A stretch of DNA of 64,000 bases from Paraburkholderia sp. PREW-6R (GTDB lineage Bacteria > Pseudomonadota > Gammaproteobacteria > Burkholderiales > Burkholderiaceae): positions 2,914,001 to 2,978,000 of the forward strand of contig NZ_CP155073.1 of the NCBI RefSeq assembly GCF_039621805.1, written 5' to 3'. Positions 1-9,664 of the stretch are shown piece after piece; position 1 is the stretch's first letter, and every line of letters starts with the position of its first letter. Made by a program: the position numbers and the translations under genes. Below the pieces are notes generated by a model that did no database searches, was not told the origin of the DNA, and worked only from the letters and a program-made list of their open reading frames with translations.

Positions 1-192
1 GCACTGGCGGGGGTCGGCATCCCGTTCGTCGAGGTCCATCTGTCGAACGTGCATCGTCGCGAACCGTTCCGGCATCATTCCTATTTCTCCGACCAGGCCG
101 AAGGCGTGATCTGCGGCCTGGGCTGGAAGGGATACCTGTACGCACTCGAATTCGCGCTGGACCGGCTCGCTGCCGGCTCGTCGCGCGGCTGA
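1..192 (+). CDS. aroQ: 3-dehydroquinate dehydratase, type II (C-terminal 63 residues)
   Basis: The reading frame is open from the first base of the window and stops with TGA at 190-192, so only the C-terminal end is present. The segment has the type II dehydroquinase signature [17 protein letters not shown] (substrate-binding His and Arg), followed by the [16 protein letters not shown] region. The enzyme removes water from 3-dehydroquinate in the shikimate pathway and works as a cytosolic dodecamer. It lies 69 bp upstream of accB in the same direction. The missing N-terminus would hold the catalytic Tyr and Arg. The family call is confident because these motifs are highly conserved. Confidence 0.93.
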   Translation, partial: ALAGVGIPFVEVHLSNVHRREPFRHHSYFSDQAEGVICGLGWKGYLYALEFALDRLAAGSSRG

Positions 193-261
193 AATCCAAA
201 ACGTCTAATTTGAGCCGGCCGCGCACGCGCCGGCACTCTTCGCATTGAAAGGGGCAACCTG

Positions 262-732
262 ATGGATCTACGTAAACTGAAAACTCTGATCGACCTTGTC
301 TCGGAGTCCGGTATCTCCGAACTCGAAGTGACCGAGGGCGAAGGCAAGGTCCGCATCGTCAAGAATGCGCCGCCGGTTTACGTGCAACCGTCTGCCTCGT
401 ACGCGCCGCAATACGCGCAGCCGGCTCCGGCGGCTGGCGGCGAAGCGCCTGCCGCTGCTGCCGGCGCGCCGGCCACGCCGGCAGCGGCCGCACCGCAAGG
501 CCACGTTGTGACCTCGCCGATGGTCGGCACGTTCTATCGCGCGCCGTCGCCGGGCGCCGATCCGTTCGTCCAGGTGGGCGACACGGTCAAGGAAGGCCAG
601 ACGATCTGCATCATCGAAGCGATGAAGCTGCTCAACGAGATCGAGTCGGACCAGTCCGGCGTGATCAAGGAAATCCTCGTCGAAAACGGCCAGGCGGTCG
701 AGTATGGCCAACCGCTGTTCGTGGTCGGCTAA
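262..732 (+). CDS. accB: Acetyl-CoA carboxylase biotin carboxyl carrier protein (BCCP)
   Basis: This 156-residue protein has the usual BCCP layout. An N-terminal segment (1-35) is followed by a flexible Ala/Pro-rich linker (about 36-80). The C-terminal biotinyl domain carries the biotin acceptor Lys122 in the motif EAMKLL. The biotin arm carries carboxyl groups between AccC and the AccAD carboxyltransferase in the first committed step of fatty-acid synthesis. The ATG is preceded by an AAGGGG Shine-Dalgarno sequence. accC follows about 130 bp downstream, the classical accBC pairing. Confidence 0.97.
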   Translation: MDLRKLKTLIDLVSESGISELEVTEGEGKVRIVKNAPPVYVQPSASYAPQYAQPAPAAGGEAPAAAAGAPATPAAAAPQGHVVTSPMVGTFYRAPSPGADPFVQVGDTVKEGQTICIIEAMKLLNEIESDQSGVIKEILVENGQAVEYGQPLFVVG

Positions 733-861
733 CGCGGCACGCTCTGCGCGTTAATTTGCGCCTGCCGTCCGCGCGCCCGCTGTTTACGGTGCGCGACCGA
801 TCCTCTGAGGCAGCCCGCGTTGCGAGCAACCGGGCGCCTATTGATGAGTCGAAAACCCGCT

Positions 862-2229
862 ATGTTTGAAAAAATCCTCATTGCCAACCGTGGCGAGATC
901 GCGCTTCGTATCCAGCGCGCCTGCCGCGAACTCGGCGTCAAGACAGTCGTCGTCTATTCGGAAGCCGACAAGGAAGCCAAGTACGTAAAGCTCGCCGACG
1001 AGGCGGTCTGCATCGGCCCGGCGCCTTCGAACCTGAGCTATCTGAACATGCCGGCGCTGATCAGCGCGGCCGAAGTCACCGACGCCGAAGCGATCCACCC
1101 CGGCTACGGCTTCCTGTCGGAGAACGCCGACTTCGCCGAACGCGTCGAACAGTCGGGCTTCACCTTCATCGGCCCTCGCCCGGAAACGATCCGGATGATG
1201 GGCGACAAGGTCACGGCCAAGCAGACCATGATCAAGACCGGCGTGCCGTGCGTGCCCGGTTCGGAAGGCGCGTTGCCCGACGATCCGAAAGAGATCGTGA
1301 AAATTGCCCGGCAGGTGGGCTATCCGGTCATCATCAAGGCCGCGGGCGGCGGCGGTGGCCGCGGCATGCGCGTGGTCCACACGGAAGCGGCGCTGGTCAA
1401 CGCGGTCAACATGACGCGCGAGGAAGCCGGTCGTGCGTTCGGTAATCCGCAGGTCTACATGGAAAAATTCCTGGAGAACCCGCGGCACATCGAAATTCAG
1501 GTGCTCGCCGATTCGTTCAGGAACGCGATCTGGCTAGGCGAGCGTGACTGCTCGATGCAGCGCCGTCACCAGAAAGTGATCGAAGAAGCGCCGGCACCGG
1601 GCATCGCGCGCCGCCTGATCGACCGGATCGGCGATCGTTGCGCGGACGCCTGCAAGAAAATGGGTTATCTCGGCGCCGGCACGTTCGAATTCCTGTACGA
1701 AAACGGCGAGTTCTACTTCATCGAAATGAATACGCGCGTGCAGGTCGAGCACCCGGTGACCGAACTGATCACGGGCGTCGACATCGTGCAGGAACAGATC
1801 CGCATTGCGGCCGGCGAAAAGCTGGCTTTCCGTCAGCGCGACATCGCGTTCAAGGGTCACGCGATCGAATGCCGGATCAATGCGGAAGATCCGTTCAAGT
1901 TCATCCCGTCGCCGGGACGCCTTACGTCGTGGCATATGCCGGGCGGGCCGGGCATCCGCGTCGATTCGCATGCATACAATGGCTATTTCGTCCCGCCCAA
2001 CTATGATTCGATGATAGGCAAGCTGATCGCCTACGGCTCGACGCGCGAGCAGGCCATCAAGCGGATGCGCATTGCGCTGTCGGAAATGGTCGTGGAAGGC
2101 ATTCAGACCAATATTCCGCTGCACCGCGAGTTGATGCTCGACGCGAAGTTCGTTGAAGGCGGCACCAGCATTCACTACCTCGAAAACCGGTTGGCAGCGA
2201 AGCAGCAGGCCGCACCGGAAGAAGCGTAA
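862..2229 (+). CDS. accC: Acetyl-CoA carboxylase, biotin carboxylase subunit
   Basis: The 455-residue product uses ATP and bicarbonate to carboxylate the biotin on AccB. It starts with the typical [16 protein letters not shown]. The glycine-rich ATP-grasp loop is at about residues 162-168 (GGGGGRG). The metal and substrate motif [14 protein letters not shown] lies near residue 290. The frame is open further upstream to 820, but those 14 extra residues are not family-like, so the ATG at 862 was chosen. prmA begins 3 bp after the stop, so the two are probably co-transcribed. Confidence 0.96.
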   Translation: MFEKILIANRGEIALRIQRACRELGVKTVVVYSEADKEAKYVKLADEAVCIGPAPSNLSYLNMPALISAAEVTDAEAIHPGYGFLSENADFAERVEQSGFTFIGPRPETIRMMGDKVTAKQTMIKTGVPCVPGSEGALPDDPKEIVKIARQVGYPVIIKAAGGGGGRGMRVVHTEAALVNAVNMTREEAGRAFGNPQVYMEKFLENPRHIEIQVLADSFRNAIWLGERDCSMQRRHQKVIEEAPAPGIARRLIDRIGDRCADACKKMGYLGAGTFEFLYENGEFYFIEMNTRVQVEHPVTELITGVDIVQEQIRIAAGEKLAFRQRDIAFKGHAIECRINAEDPFKFIPSPGRLTSWHMPGGPGIRVDSHAYNGYFVPPNYDSMIGKLIAYGSTREQAIKRMRIALSEMVVEGIQTNIPLHRELMLDAKFVEGGTSIHYLENRLAAKQQAAPEEA

Positions 2230-2232
2230 CCC

Positions 2233-3135
2233 ATGAGCTACCGGGAACTGATCGCCGAGCTGGCACGCGAGCACGCGGAGGAGTTTTCCGACGCGATGCT
2301 CGAGTTGGGCGCGCTGTCCGTATCGGTTGAAGATGCGGACGCCGACACGCCCGACGAGCAGCCGCTGTTCGGCGAACCCGGTCTCACGCCGGACCGCACG
2401 GCGTGGCAACGCTCGCGCGTGATCGCACTGCTCGCGCCCGAACACGAGCCCGCGGTGTTGCTTACGGCGGCTGCCAACGAGATCGGGCTCGACGCAGCCC
2501 CGTCGTTCACCGTGCGCGACGTCGAAGAACAGGATTGGGTGCGTCTCACGCAATCGCAGTTCGACCCGATCCCGATCGGCGAACGGATCTGGGTGGTGCC
2601 TTCGTGGCACGACGCGCCGGACCCCGAAGCGCTCGTGCTGGAACTGGACCCAGGTCTCGCATTCGGCACCGGCAGTCATCCGACCACGCGCCTGTGCATG
2701 GAATGGCTCGAACAATCGGTGCAGCCCGGTCAGTCGCTGCTCGACTACGGCTGCGGCTCCGGCATCCTCGCGATTCTTGCGAAGAAGTGCGGTGCCGATC
2801 CGGTTTATGGGATCGACATCGATCCGCAAGCGGTCGACTCGGCGCGTCACAACAGCGAGCGCAATCACGCCGACGTGACCTACGGTTTGCCTGACGAATG
2901 CCCGAGCGGCGAGTTCGACATCGTGGTCGCCAATATCCTGTCGAATCCGCTGAAACTGATGGCGTCGATGCTTTCGTCGAAGGTCAAGCCGGGCGGCCGG
3001 ATCGCGTTGTCGGGCATCCTTGCGCGGCAGGCCGACGAAGTCGCGCAGATCTACGCGCGGTGGATCGAGATCGGCGTATGGCGCGAACACGAAGGTTGGG
3101 TATGTCTCACCGGAACGCGCCGCGAAAGCCATTAG
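2233..3135 (+). CDS. prmA: Ribosomal protein L11 methyltransferase
   Basis: This 300-residue SAM-dependent methyltransferase trimethylates ribosomal protein L11. It has the N-terminal substrate-recognition domain, the family motif GTGSHPTT (about 145-152), SAM motif [12 protein letters not shown] (about 170-180) and the VANIL active-site segment (about 233-237). The length matches the family. It follows accC with a 3-bp gap, an arrangement common in proteobacteria. Nothing unusual was seen. Confidence 0.96.
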   Translation: MSYRELIAELAREHAEEFSDAMLELGALSVSVEDADADTPDEQPLFGEPGLTPDRTAWQRSRVIALLAPEHEPAVLLTAAANEIGLDAAPSFTVRDVEEQDWVRLTQSQFDPIPIGERIWVVPSWHDAPDPEALVLELDPGLAFGTGSHPTTRLCMEWLEQSVQPGQSLLDYGCGSGILAILAKKCGADPVYGIDIDPQAVDSARHNSERNHADVTYGLPDECPSGEFDIVVANILSNPLKLMASMLSSKVKPGGRIALSGILARQADEVAQIYARWIEIGVWREHEGWVCLTGTRRESH

Positions 3136-3183
3136 AATAAGGCGTATTGTCCAACCAACGGCCCTAAGGCTTACCGGCTCAAT

Positions 3184-4485
3184 ATGCTCCTGGCGACGCG
3201 TTGCCCCTTCTGCGAAACCGTCTTCCGCCTGCAACCGGCGCAGCTTGCCTTGCGTCGCGGCCTCGTGCGCTGCGGGCATTGCAATCAGGTATTCGACGCT
3301 TCAAACAGTCTCTACGATGTAGCCGACGGCGGAGACTTCTCCACCGCCAGGCCGGTCGCCGCCGCTGCGGCGATCGACGCGATCTCCGGCGTGCGTCCGA
3401 AGGGCCCGGATTTCAGCGCGGAAGCGTGGGACCCCTGGGCCTCCGCACCCGACGCCGCGGTCGACAACCGTCTGCTGCACAATGCGCGCAACGTGCCGCT
3501 GCAACCGGTGTCGACCGGTGCGGGCGTCGCGGTCACGCCGCGTCACGCGGCCGAGCCGGAACTGCCTGCGCATGCGTCCTCCGCGCCCCTTCCTGCGGAC
3601 CACGAACCGATTCTCGCCGACGCGCCGCTCGACCCCTTTGCATACGACGCCGACGTTCCCGCCGAGGAGCCGCCGCGCGTGTGGCACAAGACCGGGCGCA
3701 TCAACGAGCCGCCTATGGAAGAGCCGGTGATGAACGCGTCGGCGGCATTGCGTGGCGCGCCGGATAACGAGCCGCGCTTTAGCCCGGCGGGTGCGGGCGC
3801 GGCGGCGGGTGCAACTGGCGCCGCTGCATTCGGGACGGCAGGCGCCGGTGCTGCGGGTGCTGCGGGTGCTGCGGCAGGAACCGGCGCTGCGGCCGCGCGT
3901 GCGCCTTCGGCTGGCTCGCGAGGAGAACCGTTCTCCGTTCAGCCCGTCCACGAAGACGACGACCCGTTCCCGGTCATGCGCGAAACGCGTCCGGCCGAAC
4001 CGCGCCGCGTCGGCTGGATGGTTGGCGGGATCATTCTGGCGGTGCTGCTCGTCGTCTCGCTGCTCGCGCAGCTCGCGTGGTGGCAGCGCGAAACGGTGCT
4101 GGTCTATCTGCCGAGTTCGCAGGCGCTTTACGCCAAGGTTTGCGAGCAACTCGACTGCCAGATCATGCCGCCGCACGATATCGACGGCTTGCAGGTCGAG
4201 CCGTCCGACCTGCGCCAGATCGACGGCCCGCACAAGCTCGAACTGAAAATGCCGCTGCGCAACCGCTTTAACGTGGCGCTCGCGTATCCGGCCATCGAAC
4301 TCACGCTACTCGACGATCAGAACAATGTCGCGCTGCGTCGCGTGCTGTGGCCGCACGACTATGTGCCGCCCGGCACGCCAATCGCCGCCGGCCTGCCCGC
4401 GCGCTCGACCCAGACCATGATCGTGCACCTCGATACGGGCAATGCGGTCGCATCCAATTTCCGCGTACAGATCTTCTATCCGTAA
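3184..4485 (+). CDS. Zinc-ribbon (MJ0042-type) and DUF3426 membrane protein
   Basis: This 433-residue protein begins with a zinc ribbon (Cys7-x2-Cys10 and Cys30-x2-Cys33). A long low-complexity region follows, with an Ala/Gly-only stretch at about residues 200-245. One transmembrane helix spans about 276-300. The C-terminal domain resembles DUF3426 and would be periplasmic. This layout is known in betaproteobacteria downstream of prmA, but the function is unknown. A membrane-tethered zinc ribbon could sense or bind a cytoplasmic partner; that is inference. The ATG follows the prmA stop by 48 bp. Confidence 0.85.
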   Translation: MLLATRCPFCETVFRLQPAQLALRRGLVRCGHCNQVFDASNSLYDVADGGDFSTARPVAAAAAIDAISGVRPKGPDFSAEAWDPWASAPDAAVDNRLLHNARNVPLQPVSTGAGVAVTPRHAAEPELPAHASSAPLPADHEPILADAPLDPFAYDADVPAEEPPRVWHKTGRINEPPMEEPVMNASAALRGAPDNEPRFSPAGAGAAAGATGAAAFGTAGAGAAGAAGAAAGTGAAAARAPSAGSRGEPFSVQPVHEDDDPFPVMRETRPAEPRRVGWMVGGIILAVLLVVSLLAQLAWWQRETVLVYLPSSQALYAKVCEQLDCQIMPPHDIDGLQVEPSDLRQIDGPHKLELKMPLRNRFNVALAYPAIELTLLDDQNNVALRRVLWPHDYVPPGTPIAAGLPARSTQTMIVHLDTGNAVASNFRVQIFYP

Positions 4486-4495
4486 CGCAACCTTG

Positions 4496-4519
4496 CGCGC
4501 CCGGCAGCGACCGGGCGCG
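4496..4519. other. Perfect 9-bp GC hairpin between the DUF3426 gene and tpx
   Basis: CGCGCCCGG (4496-4504) and CCGGGCGCG (4511-4519) are exact inverted repeats around a 6-nt loop. Only two T residues follow, so it is not a canonical intrinsic terminator. It may slow or stabilise the transcript end upstream of tpx. Confidence 0.4.
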
Positions 4520-4558
4520 TTCACCGTCGTCAACGACGCATTTCCGGAGCACAACAAC

Positions 4559-5059
4559 ATGAGTCAAGTCACGCTGGGTGGCAACCCGATCGACGTAGCC
4601 GGCACGTTCCCGTCCATCGGCCAGAGCGCCCCCGCTTTTTCGCTGGTCGGCAAGGATCTGAAGCCGCTGTCGCTCGCCGATTTCGCTGGCAAGCGCAAAG
4701 TGTTGAACATCGTTCCGAGTCTGGACACGCCGACCTGCGCGACGTCCACGCGCAAGTTCAACGAAGCTGCCGCCAAGCTCGAGAACACTGCCGTTATCGT
4801 GATCTCGGGCGACCTGCCGTTCGCCGCTTCGCGCTTTTGCACCACGGAAGGCATCGAGAATGTCGTGACCGTTTCCACGTTCCGTGGCCATGAATTCGCG
4901 CAGGCCTACGGCGTCGACGTAACGAGCGGCCCGCTGACCGGTCTGACGGCACGCGCCGTCGTCGTGATCGACGAGAACGACAAGGTCGTGCATGCGGAAC
5001 TGGTCAGCGAAATCAAGCAGGAGCCGAACTACGACGCGGCCCTCGCCGCACTGAAGTAA
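4559..5059 (+). CDS. tpx: Thiol peroxidase (atypical 2-Cys peroxiredoxin)
   Basis: The 166-residue protein matches Tpx in length. The peroxidatic Cys60 sits in the motif [10 protein letters not shown] and the resolving Cys94 in SRFCTTEG. It reduces lipid and hydrogen peroxides using thioredoxin. The frame extends upstream to 4442, but the family start MSQVTLGG is at 4559, just after an upstream GGAG. It is transcribed in the same direction as its neighbours but separated by intergenic space, so it may have its own promoter. Confidence 0.95.
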   Translation: MSQVTLGGNPIDVAGTFPSIGQSAPAFSLVGKDLKPLSLADFAGKRKVLNIVPSLDTPTCATSTRKFNEAAAKLENTAVIVISGDLPFAASRFCTTEGIENVVTVSTFRGHEFAQAYGVDVTSGPLTGLTARAVVVIDENDKVVHAELVSEIKQEPNYDAALAALK

Positions 5060-5149
5060 AGCCCTCACGGACGCACCCCGGCGCCGCGCCTCGTGCGCGG
5101 CGCTGTCACATCGTCACGCCCTTCACTCCACTTTTACAGGATGCTCGCC

Positions 5150-6088
5150 TTGGCTACGCTGATTTGCGGCTCGCTCGCGTACGACAACATCATGACCTTC
5201 GAAGGCCGGTTCCGGGATCACATCCTGCCGGAGCAGGTCCATATCCTCAACGTGAGTTTTCTCGTGCCGACGATGCGCCGCGAATTCGGCGGCTGCGCGG
5301 GCAACATCGCTTACGCATTGCATCTGCTGGGCGGCGACGCGCGCATCATGGGCACCCTCGGTGAGGTCGACGCGCAACGCTATCTCGACCGGTTCGCGCA
5401 ACTCGGCCTTTCGACAGAACACGTGCTCGTGGTGCCGGAGACGTCCACGGCCCAGGCGATGATCACCACCGATCTGGAAAACAACCAGATCACCGCTTTC
5501 CACCCGGGCGCGATGATGCAGTCCCATCTGAATCGCGCGGACGAGGCGAAGGGCATCACGCTTGGTATCATCGGACCGGACGGCTTCGACGGCATGGTCC
5601 AGCATTCGGAGCATCTGGCCGCTGCGGGCGTGCCGTTCATCTTCGATGTGGGTCAAGGCTTGCCGCTCTTCGACGCCCCGACGCTGCGCCGCATGATTGA
5701 ACTTGCCACTTACGTAGCTGTCAACGATTACGAAGCCAAGCTTGTGAGCAACAAGACGGGCTGGTCGATCGAAGAGATCGCGGGCAAGGTCGAAGCGTTG
5801 ATCGTTACGCTCGGCGAACAGGGTGCGCAGATCCATCATGCCGACGGCGTGGAGAACATTCCCGTGGTCAAGGCACAGCAAGTGCTCGACCCTACAGGGT
5901 GCGGCGACGCGTTCCGCGGCGGCCTTCTGTATGGCATCGAAAACAAACTGGGCTGGGCAACCACCGGGCGTCTCGCGAGCCTGATGGGCGCGCTCAAGAT
6001 CGAACACCAGGGCCCGCAAAACTACGCGCCCACGCGGGCCGAGATCAATGAACGGTTCAAGCAGGCGTTCGGCTACGACCTGCCGTAA
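5150..6088 (+). CDS. PfkB-family carbohydrate/nucleoside kinase (adenosine kinase-like)
   Basis: The product is about 312 residues. It has the ribokinase-fold features FGGCAGNIAYAL (N-terminal substrate-binding Gly-Gly) and DPTGCGDAF at about 247-255 (anion hole and catalytic Asp). The substrate is not evident; related betaproteobacterial proteins are annotated as adenosine or sugar kinases. The TTG at 5150 gives the expected N-terminus (TTG translated as Met, then ATLICGSLAYDN) and has an AGGA sequence at a good distance. An ATG at 5141 in the same frame is the alternative start. Confidence 0.88.
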   Translation: MATLICGSLAYDNIMTFEGRFRDHILPEQVHILNVSFLVPTMRREFGGCAGNIAYALHLLGGDARIMGTLGEVDAQRYLDRFAQLGLSTEHVLVVPETSTAQAMITTDLENNQITAFHPGAMMQSHLNRADEAKGITLGIIGPDGFDGMVQHSEHLAAAGVPFIFDVGQGLPLFDAPTLRRMIELATYVAVNDYEAKLVSNKTGWSIEEIAGKVEALIVTLGEQGAQIHHADGVENIPVVKAQQVLDPTGCGDAFRGGLLYGIENKLGWATTGRLASLMGALKIEHQGPQNYAPTRAEINERFKQAFGYDLP

Positions 6089-6112
6089 CACAGAGAGCTA
6101 TTGGAGTCAGGA

Positions 6113-6589
6113 ATGAAAACAACGAGTCGCCTGGTGGTCGCGGCGCTGATTGCCGGTTCGCTGGCCATGTCGGGCTGCGCCTACAACAGCAGCTCTGCCG
6201 ACGTGTACACCGCGTCGCAGGCACAGCGCGAAGAAACGGTCCGCATGGGGACGGTCGACAGCGTGCGTGCGGTCAAGATCAGTTCCAACAATGGCCAGCC
6301 GAGCGGGCTCGGCGCAATCGGTGGCGGCGCGTTGGGCGCGGTCGCCGGCAGCGCACTGGGCGGCGGGCGCGGCTCGATCGTCACCGGCATCATCGGCGGT
6401 CTCGCGGGCGCGGTGGCCGGCAATGCGGTCGAGAACGGCGCAGCCGTGCGCGATGGCATCGAGATCACCGTGCGGCTCGATAACGGCGACATGCGCGCGA
6501 TCACGCAAAGCGCAACGGGCGAAATCTTTCGTGCCGGCGAACGCGTACGCCTCCTCTCCAGCGGCGGTGTAACGCGCGTCACTCATTAG
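6113..6589 (+). CDS. Glycine-zipper outer-membrane lipoprotein (SlyB/Pcp-like)
   Basis: This 158-residue protein has a lipoprotein signal peptide with the lipobox ending in Cys22 (AMSGC). It then has a glycine-zipper hairpin (about 63-110, repeated GxxxG with Ala) and a C-terminal region typical of the SlyB/Pcp 17-kDa family. Such proteins sit in the outer membrane and are linked to envelope stress. The ATG at 6113 follows GGAGTCAGGA; the in-frame codon at 6101 would spoil the signal peptide. A clear intrinsic terminator follows. Confidence 0.9.
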   Translation: MKTTSRLVVAALIAGSLAMSGCAYNSSSADVYTASQAQREETVRMGTVDSVRAVKISSNNGQPSGLGAIGGGALGAVAGSALGGGRGSIVTGIIGGLAGAVAGNAVENGAAVRDGIEITVRLDNGDMRAITQSATGEIFRAGERVRLLSSGGVTRVTH

Positions 6590-6641
6590 GCTTTTCCCCT
6601 CTCGCGCGGCCCCGCTATACGCGCCGCCGCGTCGACCTCAC

Positions 6642-6674
6642 ACGCATGCCCTCCCCTGTGCATGCGTTTTTTTT
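6642..6674 (+). terminator. Intrinsic terminator after the lipoprotein gene
   Basis: The 7-bp stem ACGCATG/CATGCGT is followed directly by eight T residues, with a 12-nt loop. It lies about 50 bp after the lipoprotein stop codon. Confidence 0.8.
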
Positions 6675-6773
6675 CGCCGGCGATTTTTGACGCAAGCATC
6701 AGCGCGGGTGTGACGATGGGTGAGCGTGCCCAGGCGACCCACCTCGCTCGTGCGCCACACGAATCGCGAAGGC

Positions 6774-6811
6774 AAAAAAAATCCCGCCGCCGAAAAAATC
6801 CGGCAACGGGA
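6774..6811 (-). terminator. Intrinsic terminator of the histone-like gene
   Basis: Read on the minus strand, an 11-bp stem (two G-T pairs) with an 8-nt T-rich loop is followed by eight T residues. It lies about 100 nt beyond the stop of the 6912-7532 gene. Confidence 0.8.
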
Positions 6812-6818
6812 CCCTGAG

Positions 6819-6856
6819 CGAGTAGCGCTCGATCGAACCGGATCAAGCGCTACTCG
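6819..6856. repeat. 11-bp perfect inverted repeat
   Basis: CGAGTAGCGCT at 6819-6829 is the exact reverse complement of 6846-6856, with 16 nt between. No T-tract follows on either strand. Its role is unknown. Confidence 0.6.
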
Positions 6857-6911
6857 ATCATCGGACACATCATGCGATGCGTCGAATTGCTTTTACCGCG
6901 TGCAGCCCAGC

Positions 6912-7532
6912 TTACGGACGGCTGCCCGTCGGGAACGGCCATGCCGCTGCGGGGTTCAGCGCGGTCTTCACCGTCGCCGCCGGTGCGCTCGAGACAGAAG
7001 TCGCAGCGGGTGCAGGCGCAGCCTTCTTGGCGACAGCCTTCTTCGCAGGTGCAGCCTTCTTCGCGGGAGCAGCGGCAGCTTTCTTCGCGGGAGCCTTCTT
7101 GGCAGGCGCAGCCGTTTTAGCGGCAGCCTTTTTCGCGGGCGCAGCCTTTTTAGCAGCGGCCTTTTTAGCAGGCGCAGCCTTTTTCGCAGCAGCCTTCTTA
7201 GCCGGTGCAGCCTTCTTCGCTGCGGCCTTCTTCGCCGGTGCCGCCTTCTTTGCTGCAACCTTCTTCACTGCGGCTTTCTTCGCCGGTGCTGCCTTCTTCG
7301 CCGCGACCTTCTTCACTGCGACTTTCTTGGCTGCAACCTTCTTTGCCGGTGCAGCTTTCTTCGCTGCAACCTTCTTCGCCGGTGCTGCCTTCTTCGCTGC
7401 AACCTTCTTCACTGCCACTTTCTTGGCAGCGACTTTCTTCGCCGGAGCAGCTTTCTTAGCCGGTGCAGCCTTCTTGGCTGCGACCTTCTTCGCTGCGGGT
7501 TTCTTGGCGGCGGCTTTTTTTGCAGTTGCCAT
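6912..7532 (-). CDS. Histone H1-like Ala/Lys/Pro-rich DNA-binding protein (AlgP/HC1 type)
   Basis: The 206-residue product is built almost wholly from short repeats of the type KKAAPAKKAAAKK and KKVAAKK. A non-repetitive tail of about 40 residues follows. This composition matches H1-like proteins of Burkholderia and Pseudomonas AlgP, which bind DNA non-specifically through lysine side chains. The second of two adjacent ATGs (7532) is the better start because AAGGAG lies 6 nt upstream; the first (7535) is only 3 nt away. Near-identical DNA repeats make copy number prone to change by slippage. The regulatory role is not evident from sequence. Confidence 0.88.
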   Translation of the reverse strand: MATAKKAAAKKPAAKKVAAKKAAPAKKAAPAKKVAAKKVAVKKVAAKKAAPAKKVAAKKAAPAKKVAAKKVAVKKVAAKKAAPAKKAAVKKVAAKKAAPAKKAAAKKAAPAKKAAAKKAAPAKKAAAKKAAPAKKAAAKTAAPAKKAPAKKAAAAPAKKAAPAKKAVAKKAAPAPAATSVSSAPAATVKTALNPAAAWPFPTGSRP

Positions 7533-7976
7533 CATTTGCTCCTTCAGGTTTTTGAGATGAGAGTCAGTTCAAACTACACCCTTCGTCAAAACCCGCTTCC
7601 CGCGGACGCTTCTCAGGGCGCGCGCTACGAAGCGGGCTATTCATCGGCATACGCAGGTGCTGCGCGCTTACGCTAATGAATGCGGTAAGGCGCGCCGTGC
7701 CCTTGGGCACCGCGCGCCAGATCTGGTCGGCGCCTGAATGCGGCGCCGGCAATTGCTTGATCGAACCGCCGGCGATCACGCCAGCGGCTTTTTCCGGGGG
7801 GAAGTTTGCCCATCCCACTGAAGGGTTCGCAAAGTGCCAGTCATGTTTGTGGGCCGCGAAGGCACGCGACGCACCAGGCACGCTTTGCATCAGGCGATTC
7901 AGCTCCTAAACATAATTGCCGCGGCGACGGCCTGCGGCATCCCCATCCATAAATGCATCTGCGACACGAACCCGGA
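7533..7976. other. Intergenic region between nrdB and the histone-like gene
   Basis: No confident gene is present. Overlapping open frames exist on both strands (77 aa plus, 108 aa minus) without clear ribosome sites or recognised domains. A strong imperfect hairpin occurs at 7689-7718. The promoter of the histone-like gene should lie near 7540-7620 but was not pinned down. Confidence 0.6.
7689..7718. repeat. Strong hairpin downstream of nrdB
   Basis: GGCGCGC and GTGCCC pair with GGGCAC and GCGCGCC around a TT loop, with one mismatch (13 pairs). No T-tract follows on either strand. It could be a transcript-end or processing structure for nrdB. Confidence 0.55.
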
Positions 7977-9209
7977 TCACTCCCAGGTCAGCGCGCCGCC
8001 AGTCTGATATTCGATCACTCGTGTTTCGAAGAAATTGCGTTCTTTCTTCAGGTCGATCATCTCGCTCATCCACGGGAACGGGTTTTCCTCGTTCGGGTAC
8101 AGCGGATCGAGACCGATCTGCTGGCAACGGCGGTTGCAGATGAAGCGCAGATAGCTCTTGAACATCGACGCGTTGAGGCCGAGCACCCCGCGCGGCATCG
8201 TATCTTCGGCGTAACGATATTCAAGTTCGACCGCTTGCTGGAAAATCTCGCGGATTTCCGCGCGGAACTCAGCCGTCCAGAGTTGCGGGTTTTCGAGTTT
8301 GATCTGGTTGATCAGGTCGATGCCGAAATTGCAGTGCATCGACTCGTCGCGCAGGATGTACTGGTACTGTTCCGCCGCGCCGGTCATCTTGTTCTGGCGA
8401 CCCAGCGCCAGGATTTGCGTAAAGCCGACGTAAAAGAACAGGCCTTCCATCACACACGCGAACACGATCAGCGAGCGCAGCAGCGTCTGGTCTGCTTCGA
8501 GCGTGCCGGTCTTGAAGGCCGGATCGGTCAGCACGTGGATGTACGGAATCAGGAATTCGTCTTTCGCGCGGATCGAGGAGACCTCGTGATACGCGTTAAA
8601 GATTTCGCCTTCGTCGAGCCCCAATGATTCGACGATGTATTGGTAAGCGTGCGTGTGGATCGCCTCTTCGAACGCCTGGCGCAGCAGAAACTGGCGGCAT
8701 TCGGGCGCCGTGATATGGCGGTAGGTGCCCAGCACGATATTGTTGGCGGCGAGGGAGTCGGCCGTCACGAAGAAGCCCAGGTTGCGCTTGACGATGCGGC
8801 GCTCGTCTTCGGTCAGCCCGTTCGGGTCTTTCCAGAGAGCGATGTCGCGCGACATGTTTACTTCTTGCGGCATCCAGTGGTTGGCGCAACCCGCCAGATA
8901 CTTTTCCCACGCCCACTTGTATTTGAACGGCACCAACTGATTGACGTCGGTCTGGCCGTTGATGATGCGCTTGTCGGCGACGTTGACCCGCGCTTCCGAA
9001 ACGGCTGCCGTTTCGTTCGCGAGAGAAGCGGAGGCAACGGGAGCGACAGCGATGTCGTTCGCGAAGACTTCCTGAGCCGAGGGAGCATGAGGAGTGGAAC
9101 GCGTTACGACTTGCGAACCAACAGCCGATCCCGCAGCGTTGCGCAACACATTCTGTTGCGTCGCGCTCGAGGGAGTTACGGCAGTGATCTCGTCATCCCA
9201 GTTGAGCAT
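7977..9209 (-). CDS. nrdB: Ribonucleoside-diphosphate reductase, beta subunit (class Ia)
   Basis: The 410-residue protein holds the diiron-tyrosyl radical cofactor that starts ribonucleotide reduction with NrdA. Visible ligands include Asp151 (TADSLA), Glu182 and His185 (EEAIHTH) and the later Glu/His pair in DESMHCNFG. The radical Tyr is Tyr189 in HAYQY. The first 75 or so residues are a low-complexity extension absent from E. coli NrdB. The ATG at 9209 follows GGTGA; in-frame codons up to 9224 are alternatives. It lies 606 bp downstream of nrdA on the same strand. Confidence 0.95.
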   Translation of the reverse strand: MLNWDDEITAVTPSSATQQNVLRNAAGSAVGSQVVTRSTPHAPSAQEVFANDIAVAPVASASLANETAAVSEARVNVADKRIINGQTDVNQLVPFKYKWAWEKYLAGCANHWMPQEVNMSRDIALWKDPNGLTEDERRIVKRNLGFFVTADSLAANNIVLGTYRHITAPECRQFLLRQAFEEAIHTHAYQYIVESLGLDEGEIFNAYHEVSSIRAKDEFLIPYIHVLTDPAFKTGTLEADQTLLRSLIVFACVMEGLFFYVGFTQILALGRQNKMTGAAEQYQYILRDESMHCNFGIDLINQIKLENPQLWTAEFRAEIREIFQQAVELEYRYAEDTMPRGVLGLNASMFKSYLRFICNRRCQQIGLDPLYPNEENPFPWMSEMIDLKKERNFFETRVIEYQTGGALTWE

Positions 9210-9245
9210 AAATGTCACCATCAATTTAGAACGGTTTGTACCATC

Positions 9246-9280
9246 TTTTCACGAGCGATAAAAGAGTTCGCTCATGAAAA
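9246..9280. promoter_or_regulatory. Extended inverted repeat in the nrdB leader
   Basis: TTTTCA-c-GAGCGA pairs with TCGCTC-a-TGAAAA around a 9-nt loop: 12 pairs and one C/A mismatch. It ends 37 nt upstream of the nrdB ATG. It could be an operator or an mRNA structure; no T-tract follows. Confidence 0.5.
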
Positions 9281-9664
9281 ATCCTGTTTTCGATTCGCGC
9301 TGCTACGTTCATACAACACTTTGTTCAACAGAGTGTGCGCATCACCACATGTGACGCGTGTTGATCGTGTGTCGTCGACGTGCTTCACGACCTCGAAGAG
9401 CAACGTGTCGCCATGACATTTCGCTGCTCTATCTAACTGTATTGCGGAGTGCGTTTGCGTTGCTCTTGCGTGGCGTCTGCATGTTCGTCAGCGACGACGA
9501 GGTGAAGGTCAAGGCACTGCCGAGCGATGCATCGACCGGCTGCGTTGATCGGTCTGTCGATCGACGATTGGCTGAGCGCTTCGTGTCGAGCGCCAGGTCT
9601 TTCGATGAGCCGCGCGACGTTCACTTCGACATCGCGTCACGCGCCGCACCGCTCATCTCATTCG

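Larger units (their letters stand above)
6590..6911. other. Intergenic region between convergent genes
   Basis: No coding gene is supported here. The region contains a plus-strand terminator for the lipoprotein gene (6642-6674), a minus-strand terminator for the histone-like gene (6774-6811) and an 11-bp inverted repeat (6819-6829 with 6846-6856) of unknown role. Confidence 0.7.

Noticed and set aside
820-861. Upstream start for accC
   Set aside because: The extra 14 residues do not match the family, whose N-terminus is [12 protein letters not shown] at 862.
1534-3279. 581-aa minus-strand frame across accC and prmA
   Set aside because: Overlaps two well-supported genes and shows no domain.
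6912-7532. CRISPR-like array
   Set aside because: The repeats are short, in frame, without unique spacers and code for Lys/Ala-rich protein.
7564-7890. 108-aa minus-strand frame, and the overlapping 77-aa plus-strand frame at 7676-7909
   Set aside because: Neither has a convincing ribosome site, signal or domain, and they overlap each other. Kept only as an unassigned region.
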